Positions 44,995-56,073 of a DNA stretch of 64,000 nt are shown here, piece by piece. The position numbers and the translations under genes are program-made. Every line of letters starts with the position of its first letter. The first letter of the stretch is position 1. The DNA comes from Paragorgia papillata (Eukaryota; Cnidaria; Anthozoa; Scleralcyonacea; Coralliidae): contig JAWNZC010000470.1 of the NCBI GenBank assembly GCA_035771165.1, positions 1-64,000 on the forward strand, in the 5' to 3' direction. The notes under the pieces are model-generated. The model was not told the DNA's origin. It ran no database searches and saw only the letters and a program-made list of their open reading frames with translations.

Positions 44995-45481
44995 CAGTGG
45001 CGTAGCCAGGGTCTTGGGTTTGGGGGGGTGAGAACCTCGATCTCCTAGGAGGTCCGGGAGCATGCCCCCCGGAAAATTTTGGATTTCTAGGGTCTTTGAA
45101 ACACTATTTCCTGCATTTTGAGGCAAGTATTTAAGAGTAATCCGAAAGCCTTAAATCACATAATTTTGTTAAAATCAAACCAGAACATAGAATGATACGC
45201 ATCAGAATATCTTTAGATTTATTTATAAACAAGTCGTAAATGTAAAAACAGGTTGGAGTCATTTTGTATAGACTCTTAGTATTGTAATTTATAGCATATG
45301 CATGCCTGCAATATATATAACACGTACATCACTATCTACTCACTTGGACTTAAAACAGCTGTACCCCCCCCCCCCCTACAAGTTTCTCCACGGATTTAAA
45401 CTTTTCATGAGAACGGTCTTGGAGACCATTGGGGGGGTGACCGCCCCCCTCGCCCCCCCTGCCCCCCTGGCTACGCCACTG
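44995..45481. mobile_element. hAT-like MITE with perfect 8-bp target duplication
   Basis: The ends are CAGTGGCGTAGCCAGGG and CCCTGGCTACGCCACTG (near-perfect inverted). Direct repeats CTTCCCTG flank it (44987-44994 and 45482-45489). The interior contains C runs and the open frame that crosses it has no motif. Confidence 0.88.
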
Positions 45482-45494
45482 CTTCCCTGTACAA

Positions 45495-47950
45495 ACACTT
45501 CTTCGTTCATCTTCGTTCATTCGCGTTATCTGTGACGAGTGGTAAATTTACAGACCAAGACTTCCCGACTACCATTTATTTTGAAATTTTATAATTTAAT
45601 CATCGCACAGAAATTAACATGGTGCAATTGCAAAGAGAGATAAAAATGAGAGATAATCGCTTGAGAAGAGCGATGGTTGAAAAAAAAAAGATGACTAATA
45701 TCAAACGTAGTCGGCTCTGAAAGTCAACTCTTCTTCCTGAAGTATTTACGTTATAGTCAAAGTTAAGGAACAAACCTTGAAAATCAGTCGACGACTTTCT
45801 TCTATTGGTAGTTCGTATATATTTCGTTCAGTGCTTGAAGGTGAGCTGGTATATTAGGCAGTCTTCAGGCTGGTATATTATGTTCAGTCTTCTTATTCTT
45901 CTGCAGATAACTTAAAAAACCTTCCACAGCCGAGTCAAAAGATCAGTGGTCAAATGGAACAGTGGTTTGAAAGATGCGCCTCCTTATTCTGTGTGACTCA
46001 CCGTTACGGAACAGATGGCCGCCTACGAGTACGTATATGGCACTGAGCTATATATATATACTAGAAATTACGCAGGAAAGGAAGTAATTAATAAAGAAAC
46101 CCTTGAGTTGGACTTGAAACAGTATAGTACTCCAGCCGTTGCAAAAGCTGCATAGTGAAACTATAATTTTCTAAGAAAATCATGAAATTTTCTTTCCTTA
46201 TTATTCTGGAGCTCCAAATTTCTTCACGTAATGTATTTCTTTTTGGATCTAATGACATGACATTCGATGAAAACAAATATTTATTGAAAAGGGTTCAGAC
46301 CTATATTAAAGAACCTATGCGTTTTGCTAAAAGTCATTTATAATGTATTACTCATATTGGCTCCATGCCAACGGCTCATATTTATGTTCTATTTGCTTTC
46401 TTTTGTTAAAAAAAAATTGTAAATCCCGTGAACCCCCTAGATGAGCAGATCTGCTCTTGGGGTAAATGCTTTCCAATAAAATATGTTTATAAAAAATATT
46501 TTTCTTCAACTCGCTTCTTTCAAAGCATCATTTTCAGGGATCGATTAATCAGTAGTTCACACCGGAACACCTCAGCATTGACCTAACATAGACATAACTC
46601 AGTAATTATATTTCCATTTCCCGCCGTTTTCATCATATATGCATAGTAACCTACCAAACATTTGTATGATTGATACGATGGCGAAATGTATCCTGTTTAA
46701 TATAGAATTAAACCCTTCAACGTCAGATTTGCAGAGTTTAGTTCTTTCCACTGACAGAAATTATAGACTGCATGGCGATCCAATTTTCTCTTTCGTGTAC
46801 GTGGAAGTTGGGCTGCTATACCAAAATTAGCCTCTCTCTAAAACCGGATGGGAGAGCGGAGGAATTAATGAAAGACTTCTTAAACGTGAAGGATAATTGG
46901 CATGTGTCTGGTCATGTGATGAGAGGCCACAGCTTAAAGCACTCTCTTCCGCATGCAGAAGTGATCACACCTCCTGGTGAGAGTGAAAATACTCCCACTA
47001 CTATGATTTTAACTTATTTTTTAACAGATCATTCGAACAAACGAACGAACGAATGAACGAACGAACAAACAAACAAACAATATACTTACTTTCTCTATTT
47101 ACTTAAAGTGCCCCTAACCCCAAATATTTAAAAAACAAAATTTTGGTTCACGGCCGAGTTGAATCATATTTCTTGCTTACTTCAGGGTACTTAACACATG
47201 TCTGTCGCCAATTAATTATCCTTATCCGACACGCACTGACATTTTCTAATATTAGCAATTGGAAAAAAAGACGTTTTGTGCTTGAAAGACTTAGTAGACT
47301 ATGACTGAGTATAGTTGGCTTACGAGTTTAAGTCACCAAAACCTTTTCCGACTTACAAGCAGAACTATTCAGTCAAAACGTTTTACGTTTCCAGTAATTT
47401 ATAGCTTCTTCAAATTAGAACCAGCTGCTGGAACTTCAATGTCATTGTAAACTTGGAGTGACAATATATGTCAATTATTAGAGTAGTTTCATATGCTTGG
47501 TGAAAAACGTTGCTAGTATAGTATAATCATGTAAAGATAAAGATAAAGAACGTGGTGATCAGTATTGTACCTATTTAGTATTGTGCAAATAGTTACCCTT
47601 GGTTGTGTTTGTGAATATAGCTAACTGACTGGCCACGAACGTTCGAGGGCGTCCCTCCCAACCCCCCCCCCCCCCCCCCCTCGAAGAACAATTATGCTTC
47701 ATTCATTCGTCGTTTTTAATTAATTTTCCCTGTCGTTGTCGTTGAAGTGTTTTCTTACTTTACGATAAAGTTGTCAAAGTTCAGTCGGAAAAAAAATTAC
47801 AAAAAGTTCAGTCGGAGTTCAGACGCAAACCAGTCGACATTTGTATAACTTGACGAAAAATCTGACAATCCATTATTGGGTTATAATTAGCGCGGAACGC
47901 GAGTCACCGAACGCCATGTCACTGCCGAACGACTGCATCGCCATTAATAT
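45495..47950. other. Intergenic sequence, no gene supported
   Basis: It contains a short GAAC/AAAC tetranucleotide array (47035-47080), a run of about 20 C at 47662-47681, and a CCCCCTAGATGAGCAGATCT hairpin-like LINE-tail motif at 46433. Frames at 46639-47056 overlap in two phases and lack motifs. Confidence 0.4.
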
Positions 47951-47989
47951 TGTTTTCATATGAGTAGTAATACCCCCCACTATGGATGC

Positions 47990-48245
47990 CAAAAGGATGC
48001 CGCCCTCTCAGGCTCCTTTAGGACGTTCTAACCCTAATCTCATTATGTCTCATGCTCCTGTAGGACCCCCTAACCCTAACTGACAATCAACCACCCGGTT
48101 TTCTTCTACGTCACACTTATTCATTCTCATGCTCCTTTGGGCCCTTCTGACCCTAACTTCCCCCCAAACCTACCTGTCACGCAACCCCCCGGTATTCATA
48201 CGTCATAACCTAGCGCTCTTCCGGAACCCCCTAACCCTATCTGGT
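47990..48245. repeat. Outer-end modules with CTAACCCTAA motifs (left)
   Basis: Four diverged modules contain CATGCTCCT(T/G)TAGG followed by CTAACCCTAA or CTGACCCTAA (motif starts at about 48028, 48070, 48148, 48230). The mirror set lies at about 56740-56975. Confidence 0.7.
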
Positions 48246-48902
48246 GAGATAACTTAACTCGAATATTATCTGAATAAGCTATGAATATTATATTAGGGTT
48301 AGAACCTAACAGAATAAATCATCTTAGAATCATACCTAACTAAACCCTCGTTTATAAGTAAAGGAAGATAGAATGAGGAATCATTTCGAGAAGCTGAACT
48401 TAGGATACGTACGAATCAATCCGAAAAGCCGTGAGCTCAGAAAAAACATATTGGCACATAGCAATGAAAAGCTTATATATGAATATTATATTAGATATTT
48501 GGTTCGCTTTTGAATATTATATTAGATATTTGTGTCGCTTTTGTGATGTTTATACGTATAGGAACCGTATGAAGTTAAAAACAGTCGCCTTGAATGGTAG
48601 CGAATCGTTATTGTACACTTAGAAGAACATTATTCGACAGCATCGTTGACCAAGCACTTTGAAAAATTACAGAGCTTGGTTAAATAATTCGTCGCTATGA
48701 TTTAGTATGTTATAAGGTTCTCGCACGTGCAGAACACAAAAGGGAAAAGTCATTAAAATTACTAATGGCTAAAACATAACCGGATTTGCATATAAGTAGA
48801 ATATTTAATTCATTTTAGGGGGGTGATCATGAGCTTTGGGGAATAATAAGGGGTATTAATGCATGGGCAAGTTTAGGCGGGGCGTTGATGTAACCATGGA
48901 GA

Positions 48903-49115
48903 ATGTACAGCGTCGCGTCGTCTCATAAGGCAGAATTCAAAGTATTCAGTTTAAAATATTTATTTCTTGGTCCAAAAAATCAAAGCATAGTCGAAAGTGT
49001 TATCGTATTTGAAGAAAACACAGTTAATCAACCTGTTGGAGACAGTCCTGTTGTTAGTTTGGCAAGCGAAGAGTGTGTAAATGATTCTAGCTTCCCCCTA
49101 ACCTTAGCTGGATAG
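48903..49115 (+). CDS. Left-arm ORF A, 70 codons, unrecognised
   Basis: It points toward the centre of the palindrome. It starts MYSVASSHKAEFKVFSLKYL and ends in an acidic, serine-rich tail. The mirror copy (55861-56073) has the same translation and no stop. No homology is recognised. Because the arms are nearly identical here, conservation says little about coding. Confidence 0.35.
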   Translation: MYSVASSHKAEFKVFSLKYLFLGPKNQSIVESVIVFEENTVNQPVGDSPVVSLASEECVNDSSFPLTLAG

Positions 49116-49237
49116 AGTAAATGATGCCTTCAATGAAGAAAACCGTTCGGTAAGCTGTTCGAAAGATATTGAAACACTTTCTTTCAAAAGTTTGTATAAG
49201 CACTAATGTTTCTGTTTCGATTAAATGATTAACATAT

Positions 49238-49746
49238 CTAAAACTGCTTAGTCTCTTCGTATAACATATCCCTTGACTTTTCGAATATCCGCTCGATATA
49301 AGCCTCGGGAAAACGTACTAGCGTAGATTCTCTTCTTTTCCTTGTTTTCTCCAGTTGCATATTAGCATAAATTGTTAACCAATATGATATTTTATCGTTA
49401 CGATAAGAGCACCGTTTTTCAAATGTCTGCTTTTCATTCAGACACCAAGGCTCTATCACTTTGTCTTGACATAATATGACCATTTTCTGTAGTGTCTTTC
49501 TTTTCTTTAGTTTTAAGAGTGTATACGCTCGAAGTATAATTGTGTGTTTAAATCTTCGTCCCTGCGGTTTTCTATAAGCTGATGATCCCGTAGGTAAAGT
49601 CGAAGGTTTATCGCTCGTCTCCATTCTTTATTTTCTTCTTCACTCATCATGAAGAAAAACACCGCAACAACTAAACCTTTGTTGACAACAAGCAGTAACC
49701 ATTGATTACTAATACTCAGATTGAGGACATGTCTTCGAAAGTTCAA
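49238..49746 (-). pseudogene. Left-arm ORF B, frame-broken copy
   Basis: It corresponds to the continuous 164-codon frame on the right arm (55245-55739). Here about 14 extra bases around 49517-49535 shift the frame, so the N-terminal part ends early at a stop and the C-terminal part continues in another frame (49238-49510). The insert is the clearest arm-to-arm difference inside a coding frame. Confidence 0.5.
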
Positions 49747-50039
49747 AACCGTTGTGTAAACACGGAACGTTTTGCCGTACTCGTAAAGTCAATCGAGAAG
49801 TCGCGAGTATGAGGAATTGAATCGAGAAACTGTAAGAACGTAAGGTACAGACGAAATATTATTTGTCTATAGAATGGCTGAGTGCAATGTTTAAGTCCAT
49901 GTACACTATTGGTGTTAATGACTCATTAGCAATTTAAACAAAAGAACGCGTCTGGGCGAGTTTGGGCGACGTCAGAGCTTAGACAAAGAAATCCTAATTA
50001 ATATGCTTATTCACGGCGTCGGTTTTCTCGGCGTATCAT

Positions 50040-50345
50040 TTGCTTGCTATTTGCTGTTGGAGTAAGACCGCAGAGATGGAGGGTTTATATGAAAAATTGT
50101 TTTCAATGTTCGAAGCTATTTACAATGAAACTTTGTGGGAAGAATATTCGAAGCTTTGTCATGAAAAGTGCTACGGTTGTAGGACTAACCATCCTAGTCA
50201 GAAACAACACAGTTGCCTAACAGATGATGAGCAATGGAGATTGTGCTACGAAGAGACCAGGACAAACGTCGACGAACGTATCTGGATAGAGTTCAACGAA
50301 GCGAGGCTTACGAGGAGTATCTTCTTGAAAAGTCTAGAAACTTAA
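50040..50345 (+). CDS. Left-arm ORF C, Cys/His-rich small protein, intact
   Basis: The 101-codon ORF points toward the centre. The second in-frame ATG (codon 13) may be the true start, since the first twelve residues are hydrophobic and unlike the rest. Residues 40-59 hold C40-H41, C44, C47, H51, H57 and C59 in the stretch CHEKCYGCRTNHPSQKQHSC, which looks able to bind zinc. The C-terminal half is acidic and aromatic (DERIWIEFNEARL). The function is unknown. The position next to a packaging-type ATPase suggests an element-encoded structural or DNA-binding protein, which is inference only. Confidence 0.5.
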   Translation: MLAICCWSKTAEMEGLYEKLFSMFEAIYNETLWEEYSKLCHEKCYGCRTNHPSQKQHSCLTDDEQWRLCYEETRTNVDERIWIEFNEARLTRSIFLKSLET

Positions 50346-50755
50346 CGACGAAAAGCAATCTGAACTATATGTGAACTAATGCTATATGTGTTATGAGAAC
50401 ATTATGGAGTTAATCCAAAGTTAAATTATGTTTTAAGTTAAATAAAATTTCTTGGACTATTTAGTGTGTAAGAAAGATGTGTAATTTTATATGTGTGTAA
50501 TTTTATCTGAAGAGAAATTAATAAAGACATATGAGTAACATTATAATAGTTCTTTGTAGTTTATTTTTACATTGTAACAAATTACAGTGTACATATTGAC
50601 AGCTAATTATTTACATAAACAAATGTTTTTAAATAAACTGTCCTGCGTTTACGATTTCTTCTAGCGCACCCACTTCTTATAGATATCGTTTGTTTCTCTG
50701 TTTTGCATAATATAACTCGACAAGACCTTTTATACGAGAGTTGATAAGCGGTAAC

Positions 50756-50980
50756 TTATACATTTAACATGTACCAAAGGAATATCAGAAAGACATACAC
50801 ATTAATTGTAAACACTTTATTTAAATTCAGCAAGTACAGAAGATAATGTTTCAACGATTCAACAGTAACTTTAATTCTTATAATGGGTGTCATTCCAATA
50901 CTATGGCGTTTGGATTGATTGTAGGAGTACACTAGTTTTTTGTAATAATGGTTTTTTTTCGTTTGATGAAATCTAAACAT
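50756..50980 (-). CDS. Left-arm ORF D, 74 codons, basic then hydrophobic
   Basis: It lies downstream of the ATPase in the same direction, about 75 bp after its stop. The N-terminal half is basic (HYYKKLVYSYNQSKRHS), with IIRIKVTVESLKHYLLYLL next and a C-terminal hydrophobic run (VFLIFLWYMLNV) that could be a membrane anchor. The mirror copy (54008-54232) differs by about two residues and is also open. Not recognised. Confidence 0.4.
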   Translation of the reverse strand: MFRFHQTKKNHYYKKLVYSYNQSKRHSIGMTPIIRIKVTVESLKHYLLYLLNLNKVFTINVYVFLIFLWYMLNV

Positions 50981-51054
50981 ATATTCAAAATGCAGTCCGA
51001 TATAGCCTTATTAAACCATTATCAGTATGTCTCAATGTCGCTTTTCTCAGGTAT

Positions 51055-51888
51055 TCAGCACTTATTCTTATACCCTGGGTTGATATACATAATGTGTATC
51101 AGTCGGGGAAATATCCCGGATCTTACTCGGATTTCATCGGGACATGTCGGCGTGAGATCGACAAACAGGTAAGAATACGGCTCTTTAGTCGCCATCTGAT
51201 AGGCTTGCTGGAAAAATTTAGTGTTGCTAGGATACAACTGTTTGGCAAGATGAGTCACTTGACTTGCATCACGAACATTTTTTGTTAGGACAAAGTAACT
51301 AGCGTTGAGAGAGATGGTACGATGGTCTTTGCTTTGATGAAATAAGTTTTGCACGATATAAATTACACTGAGATTACCATGATGGGATTTCTTCGTGAAT
51401 AGTTTGGCAATAATCGTATCTTTTTCACCCATCATATCATCAATGATAAACAAATTTCTTATTTGGGGATTAATACTATCCAATATAGATTCGGATAAAC
51501 CTTGCACAAACTGAATCCCAGGAATAAGAAGTTCCATTTTAGCAAACGTGTCTTGGTACTCAGAATAAAAATAAATTATATTTTCTGGGACAGGGTCGAT
51601 CATGATTTGGGCGTTGACTAACAATTCCTTGACAAAGCTTGTCTTCCCAGTCTTGGTCCCTCCAGAGACCAAGAGTCCAAAGGGATGAGTTAATTGTATG
51701 GAGTATGTCTTTTTGTTGTCTTGGTAATTCGATGCGTTTCCATCAAATGGAGAATACTTAAATGTAGAATCAGTAGACATCGTTTGTATTGGCCGAGCTC
51801 CCCCATGCAGGACCTTTACGTGACGTTGTAAATTAAACTGTCTTGAAAAGCTCTTTCCGCAAATATTACAAGCGCAAGGCATGTTCAC
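51055..51888 (-). CDS. Left-arm C2H2-finger/A32-like packaging ATPase, intact
   Basis: The 277-residue ORF is transcribed away from the palindrome centre. An N-terminal classical zinc finger (C7-x2-C10-x12-H23-x4-H28) is joined to a P-loop ATPase. Walker A is GGTKTGKT (76-83) and Walker B NLFIIDD (145-151). A Q-x-F...K-D-x-R segment (QNLFHQSKDHRTISLNA, 180-196) follows, as in FtsK/HerA-type genome-packaging ATPases of Polintons, virophages and large DNA viruses. The length fits a minimal packaging ATPase. Such proteins drive DNA into capsids, but no capsid gene was found. A short intergenic region upstream (51889-52040) is the only place for a promoter, and the mirror gene faces the opposite way. 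The reading is uninterrupted here and broken in the right arm. Confidence 0.85.
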   Translation of the reverse strand: MNMPCACNICGKSFSRQFNLQRHVKVLHGGARPIQTMSTDSTFKYSPFDGNASNYQDNKKTYSIQLTHPFGLLVSGGTKTGKTSFVKELLVNAQIMIDPVPENIIYFYSEYQDTFAKMELLIPGIQFVQGLSESILDSINPQIRNLFIIDDMMGEKDTIIAKLFTKKSHHGNLSVIYIVQNLFHQSKDHRTISLNASYFVLTKNVRDASQVTHLAKQLYPSNTKFFQQAYQMATKEPYSYLFVDLTPTCPDEIRVRSGIFPRLIHIMYINPGYKNKC

Positions 51889-52043
51889 ACAACAACTCTC
51901 AAACTACTTGTGAAAATTTATGTGAGAAAAGTAAGTTTATATCCTTGAGTGTCTTCTCTAATGCATGTGGGGATACCAAAACGAACCAATGCGCATGCAT
52001 AGCTGGACGTCACTTGGACGCTACTTAGACGCCGCCTCTAAGG

Positions 52044-52446
52044 ATTAACTCATGAGTAAATCGTGAGTAAAGGAGTAACTCGTGAGTAAAGGAGTAACTC
52101 ATGAGTAAAGGAGTAGCTTGTGAGTTACTCATGAGTAAATGAGTAACTCGTGAGTAAAGGAGTAACTCGTGAGTAAAGGAGTAACTCATGAGTAAATGAG
52201 TAACTCATGAGTAACTCGTGAGTAAATGAGTAACTCGTGAGTAAAGGAGTAGCTCGTGAGTTACTCATGAGTAAATGAGTAACTCATGAGTAACTCGTGA
52301 GTAAATGAGTAACTCGTGAGTAAATGAGTAACTCGTGAGTAAAGGAGTAGCTCGTGAGTTACTCATGAGTAAATGAGTAACTCATGAGTAAATGAGTAAC
52401 TCTTGAGTAAATGAGAAACTCATGAGTAAATGAGTAACTCGTGAGT
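52044..52446. repeat. Tandem GAGTAACTC(G/A)TGAGTAA repeats, left of centre
   Basis: About 400 bp of tandem units of GAGTAACTCGTGAGTAAA, GAGTAACTCATGAGTAAATG and variants. Many local stretches are themselves palindromes, for example GAGTTACTCATGAGTAACTC. The mirror block on the right arm (52608-52940) is about 330 bp, so unit number differs between arms. Confidence 0.95.
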
Positions 52447-52474
52447 TAGGGGATCAGAGAGGGCACATGATGTA

Positions 52475-52579
52475 CAATAAACGTTTAGAGTTTTAGTGAC
52501 AACTTAAATTACGTTAGATTCTTAAGGACTTATGTGTCCCGGAAGGACTTTTATTTGATAATTAGTCCCATTTGAACAA
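52475..52579. other. 105-bp non-palindromic centre of the 9.1-kb palindrome
   Basis: Unique sequence between GATCAGAGAGGGCACATGATG (left) and CATCATGTACCCTCTCTGATC (right). It has no ORF and contains a TGTCCCGGAAGGAC imperfect hairpin near 52533. Confidence 0.85.
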
Positions 52580-52607
52580 TACATCATGTACCCTCTCTGA
52601 TCCCCTA

Positions 52608-52940
52608 ACTCACGAGTTACTCATTTACTCACGAGTTACTCATTTACTCACGAGTTACTCATTTACTCACGAGTTACTCATGAGTTACTCATTTACTCAT
52701 GAGTAACTCACGAGCTACTCCTTTACTCACGAGTTACTCATTTACTCACGAGTTACTCATTTACTCACGAGTTACTCATGAGTTACTCATTTACTCATGA
52801 GTTACTCCTTTACTCACGAGTTACTCCTTTACTCACGAGTTACTCATTTACTCATGAGTAACTCACAAGCTACTCCTTTACTCATGAGTTACTCCTTTAC
52901 TCACGAGTTACTCCTTTACTCACGATTTACTCATGAGTTA
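52608..52940. repeat. Tandem TTACTCACGAGTTACTC repeats, right of centre
   Basis: Mirror image of 52044-52446 with fewer units. Confidence 0.95.
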
Positions 52941-53097
52941 ATCCTTAGAGGCGGCGTCTAAGTAGCGTCCAAGTGACGTCCAGCTATGCATGCGCATTGG
53001 TTCGTTTTGGTATCCCCACATGCATTAGAGAAGACACTCAAGGATATAAACTTACTTTTCTCACATAAATTTTCACAAGTAGTTTGAGAGTTGTTGT

Positions 53098-53932
53098 GTG
53101 AACATGCCTTGCGCTTGTAATATTTGCGGAAAGAGCTTTTCAAGACAGTTTAATTTACAACGTCACGTAAAGGTCCTGCATGGGGGAGCTCGGCCAATAC
53201 AAACGATGTCTACTGATTCTACATTTAAGTATTCTCCATTTGATGGAAACGCATCGAATTACCAAGACAACAAAAAGACATACTCCATACAATTAACTCA
53301 TCCCTTTGGACTCTTGGTCTCTGGAGGGACCAAGACTGGGAAGACAAGCTTTGTCAAGGAATTGTTAGTCAACGCCCAAATCATGATCGACCCTGTCCCA
53401 GAAAATATAATTTATTTTTATTCTGAGTACCAAGACACGTTTGCTAAAATGGAACTTCTTATTCCTGGGATTCAGTTTGTGCAAGGTTTATCCGAATCTA
53501 TATTGGATAGTATTAATCCCCAAATAAGAAATTTGTTTATCATTGATGATATGATGGGTGAAAAAAGATACGATTATTGCCAAACTATTCACGAAGAAAT
53601 CCCATCATGGTAATCTCAGTGTAATTTATATCGTGCAAAACTTATTTCATCAAAGCAAAGACCATCGTACCATCTCTCTCAACGCTAGTTACTTTGTCCT
53701 AACAAAAAATGTTCGTGATGCAAGTCAAGTGACTCATCTTGCCAAACAGTTGTATCCTAGCAACACTAAATTTTTCCAGCAAGCCTATCAGATGGCGACT
53801 AAAGAGCCGTATTCTTACCTGTTTGTCGATCTCACGCCGACATGTCCCGATGAAATCCGAGTAAGATCCGGGATATTTCCCCGACTGATACACATTATGT
53901 ATATCAACCCAGGGTATAAGAATAAGTGCTGA
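53098..53932 (+). pseudogene. Right-arm copy of the packaging ATPase, one frameshift
   Basis: The mirror image of 51055-51888 is identical in translation through the zinc finger, Walker A and Walker B. After the DDMMGE segment the A run at 53561-53566 has six bases where the left arm has five, and the frame ends at a stop about 15 codons later. The rest is open from 53558 to 53932 in another frame. The difference is a single homopolymer base, so an assembly error cannot be excluded. Confidence 0.7.
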
Positions 53933-54007
53933 ATACCTGAGAAAAGCGACATTGAGACATACTGATAATGGTTTATTAAAGGCTATATCGGACTGCATTT
54001 TGAATAT

Positions 54008-54232
54008 ATGTTTAGATTTCATCAAATGAAAAAAAAACATTATTACAAAAAACTAGTGTACTCCTACAATCAATCCAAACGCCATAGTATTGGAATGACA
54101 CCCATTATAAGAATTAAAGTTACTGTTGAATCGTTGAAACATTATCTTCTGTACTTGCTGAATTTAAATAAAGTGTTTACAATTAATGTGTATGTCTTTC
54201 TGATATTCCTTTGGTACATGTTAAATGTATAA
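54008..54232 (+). CDS. Right-arm ORF D
   Basis: Mirror copy of 50756-50980, 74 codons, open, with substitutions in the first ten residues (MFRFHQMKKKHYY against MFRFHQTKKNHYY). Confidence 0.4.
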   Translation: MFRFHQMKKKHYYKKLVYSYNQSKRHSIGMTPIIRIKVTVESLKHYLLYLLNLNKVFTINVYVFLIFLWYMLNV

Positions 54233-54639
54233 GTTACCGCTTATCAACTCTCGTATAAAAGGTCTTGTCGAGTTATATTATGCAAAACAGAGAAACAAAC
54301 GATATCTATAAGAAGTGGGTGCGCTAGAAGAAATCGTAAACGCAGGACAGTTTATTTAAAAACATTTGTTTATGTAAATAATTAGCTGTCAATATGTACA
54401 CTGTAATTTGTTACAATGTAAAAATAAACTACAAATAACTATTATAATGTTACTCATATGTCTTTATTAATTTCTCTTCAGATAAAATTACACACATATA
54501 AAATTACACATCTTTCTTACACACTAAATAGTCCAAGAAATTTTATTTAACTTAAAACATAATTTAACTTTGGATTAACTCCATAATGTTCTCATAACAC
54601 ATATAGCATTAGTTCACATATAGTTCAGATTGCTTTTCG

Positions 54640-54946
54640 TCGTTAAGTTTCTAGACTTTTCAAGAAGATACTCCTCGTAAGCCTCGCTTCGTTGAACTCT
54701 ATCCAGATACGTTCGTCGACGTTTGTCCTGGTCTCTTCGTAGCACAATCTCCATTGCTCATCATCTGTTAGGCAACTGTGTTTGTTTCTGACTAGGATGG
54801 TTAGTCCTACAACCGTAGCACTTTTTCATGACAAAGCTTCGAATATTCTTCCCACAAAGTTTCATTGTAAATAGCTTCGAACATTGAAAACAATTTTTCA
54901 TATAAACCCTCCATCTCTGCGGTCTTACTCCAACAGCAAATAGCAA
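54640..54946 (-). pseudogene. Right-arm ORF C, frame-broken copy
   Basis: It matches the left-arm ORF C up to HPSQK. One extra base in the AAACAAACAC stretch (about 54779-54790 on plus) then changes the frame, and the last cysteine and the C-terminal half are lost. There is also a slip near the first codons. Confidence 0.5.
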
Positions 54947-55244
54947 GCAAATGATACGCCGAGAAAACCGACGCCGTGAATAAGCATATTAATTAGGATT
55001 TCTTTGTCTAAGCTCTGACGTCGCCCAAACTCGCCCAGACACGTTCTTTTGTTTAAATTGCTAATGAGTCATTAACACCAATAGTGTACATGGACTTAAA
55101 CATTGCACTCAGCCATTCTATAGACAAATAATATTTCGTCTGTACCTTACGTTTCTTACAGTTTCTCGATTCAATTCCTCATACTCGCGACTTCTCGATT
55201 GACTTTACGAGTACGGCAAACCGTTCCGTGTTTACACAACGGTT

Positions 55245-55739
55245 TTGAACTTTCGAAGACATGTCCTCAATCTGAGTATTAGTAATCAATGGTTACTGCT
55301 TGTTGTCAACAAAGGTTTAGTTGTTGCGGTGTTTTTCTTCATGATGAGTGAAGAAGAAAATAAAGAATGGAGACGAGCGATAAACCTTCGACTTTACCTA
55401 CGGGATCATCAGCTTATAGAAAACCGCAGGGACGAAGATTTAAACACACAATTACTTCTCTTAAAACTAAAGAAAAGAAAGACACTACAGAAAATGGTCA
55501 TATTATGTCAAGACAAAGTGATAGAGCCTTGGTGTCTGAATGAAAAGCAGACATTTGAAAAACGGTGCTCTTATCGTAACGATAAAATATCATATTGGTT
55601 AACAATTTATGCTAATATGCAACTGGAGAAAACAAGGAAAAGAAGAGAATCTACGCTAGTACGTTTTCCCGAGGCTTATATCGAGCGGATATTCGAAAAG
55701 TCAAGGGATATGTTATACGAAGAGACTAAGCAGTTTTAG
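55245..55739 (+). CDS. Right-arm ORF B, 164 codons, intact
   Basis: It is transcribed away from the centre. The upstream ATG gives a hydrophobic start (WLLLVVNKGLVVAVFFFM). An internal ATG at MSEEENKEWRRA would give a fully soluble, highly charged protein of about 131 residues, which I think more likely to be the real start. The remainder is helical and basic (RRDEDLNTQ, LKLKKRKTLQKM, EKTRKRRESTLVRFPEAYIE). No family is recognised. The left-arm copy is interrupted by about 14 bp. Confidence 0.45.
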   Translation: MNFRRHVLNLSISNQWLLLVVNKGLVVAVFFFMMSEEENKEWRRAINLRLYLRDHQLIENRRDEDLNTQLLLLKLKKRKTLQKMVILCQDKVIEPWCLNEKQTFEKRCSYRNDKISYWLTIYANMQLEKTRKRRESTLVRFPEAYIERIFEKSRDMLYEETKQF

Positions 55740-55860
55740 ATATGTTAATCATTTAATCGAAACAGAAACATTAGTGCTTATACAAACTTTTGAAAGAAAG
55801 TGTTTCAATATCTTTCGAACAGCTTACCGAACGGTTTCTTCATTGAAGGCATCATTTACT

Positions 55861-56073
55861 CTATCCAGCTAAGGTTAGGGGGAAGCTAGAATCATTTACA
55901 CACTCTTCGCTTGCCAAACTAACAACAGGACTGTCTCCAACAGGTTGATTAACTGTGTTTTCTTCAAATACGATAACACTTTCGACTATGCTTTGATTTT
56001 TTGGACCAAGAAATAAATATTTTAAACTGAATACTTTGAATTCTGCCTTATGAGACGACGCGACGCTGTACAT
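55861..56073 (-). CDS. Right-arm ORF A
   Basis: Mirror copy of 48903-49115 with the same 70-residue translation, open. Confidence 0.35.
   Translation of the reverse strand: MYSVASSHKAEFKVFSLKYLFLGPKNQSIVESVIVFEENTVNQPVGDSPVVSLASEECVNDSSFPLTLAG

Noticed and set aside
51843..52028. 61-codon frame antisense to the ATPase start, mirrored at 52958-53143
   Set aside because: It overlaps the start of a much better supported gene on the other strand and has no motif.
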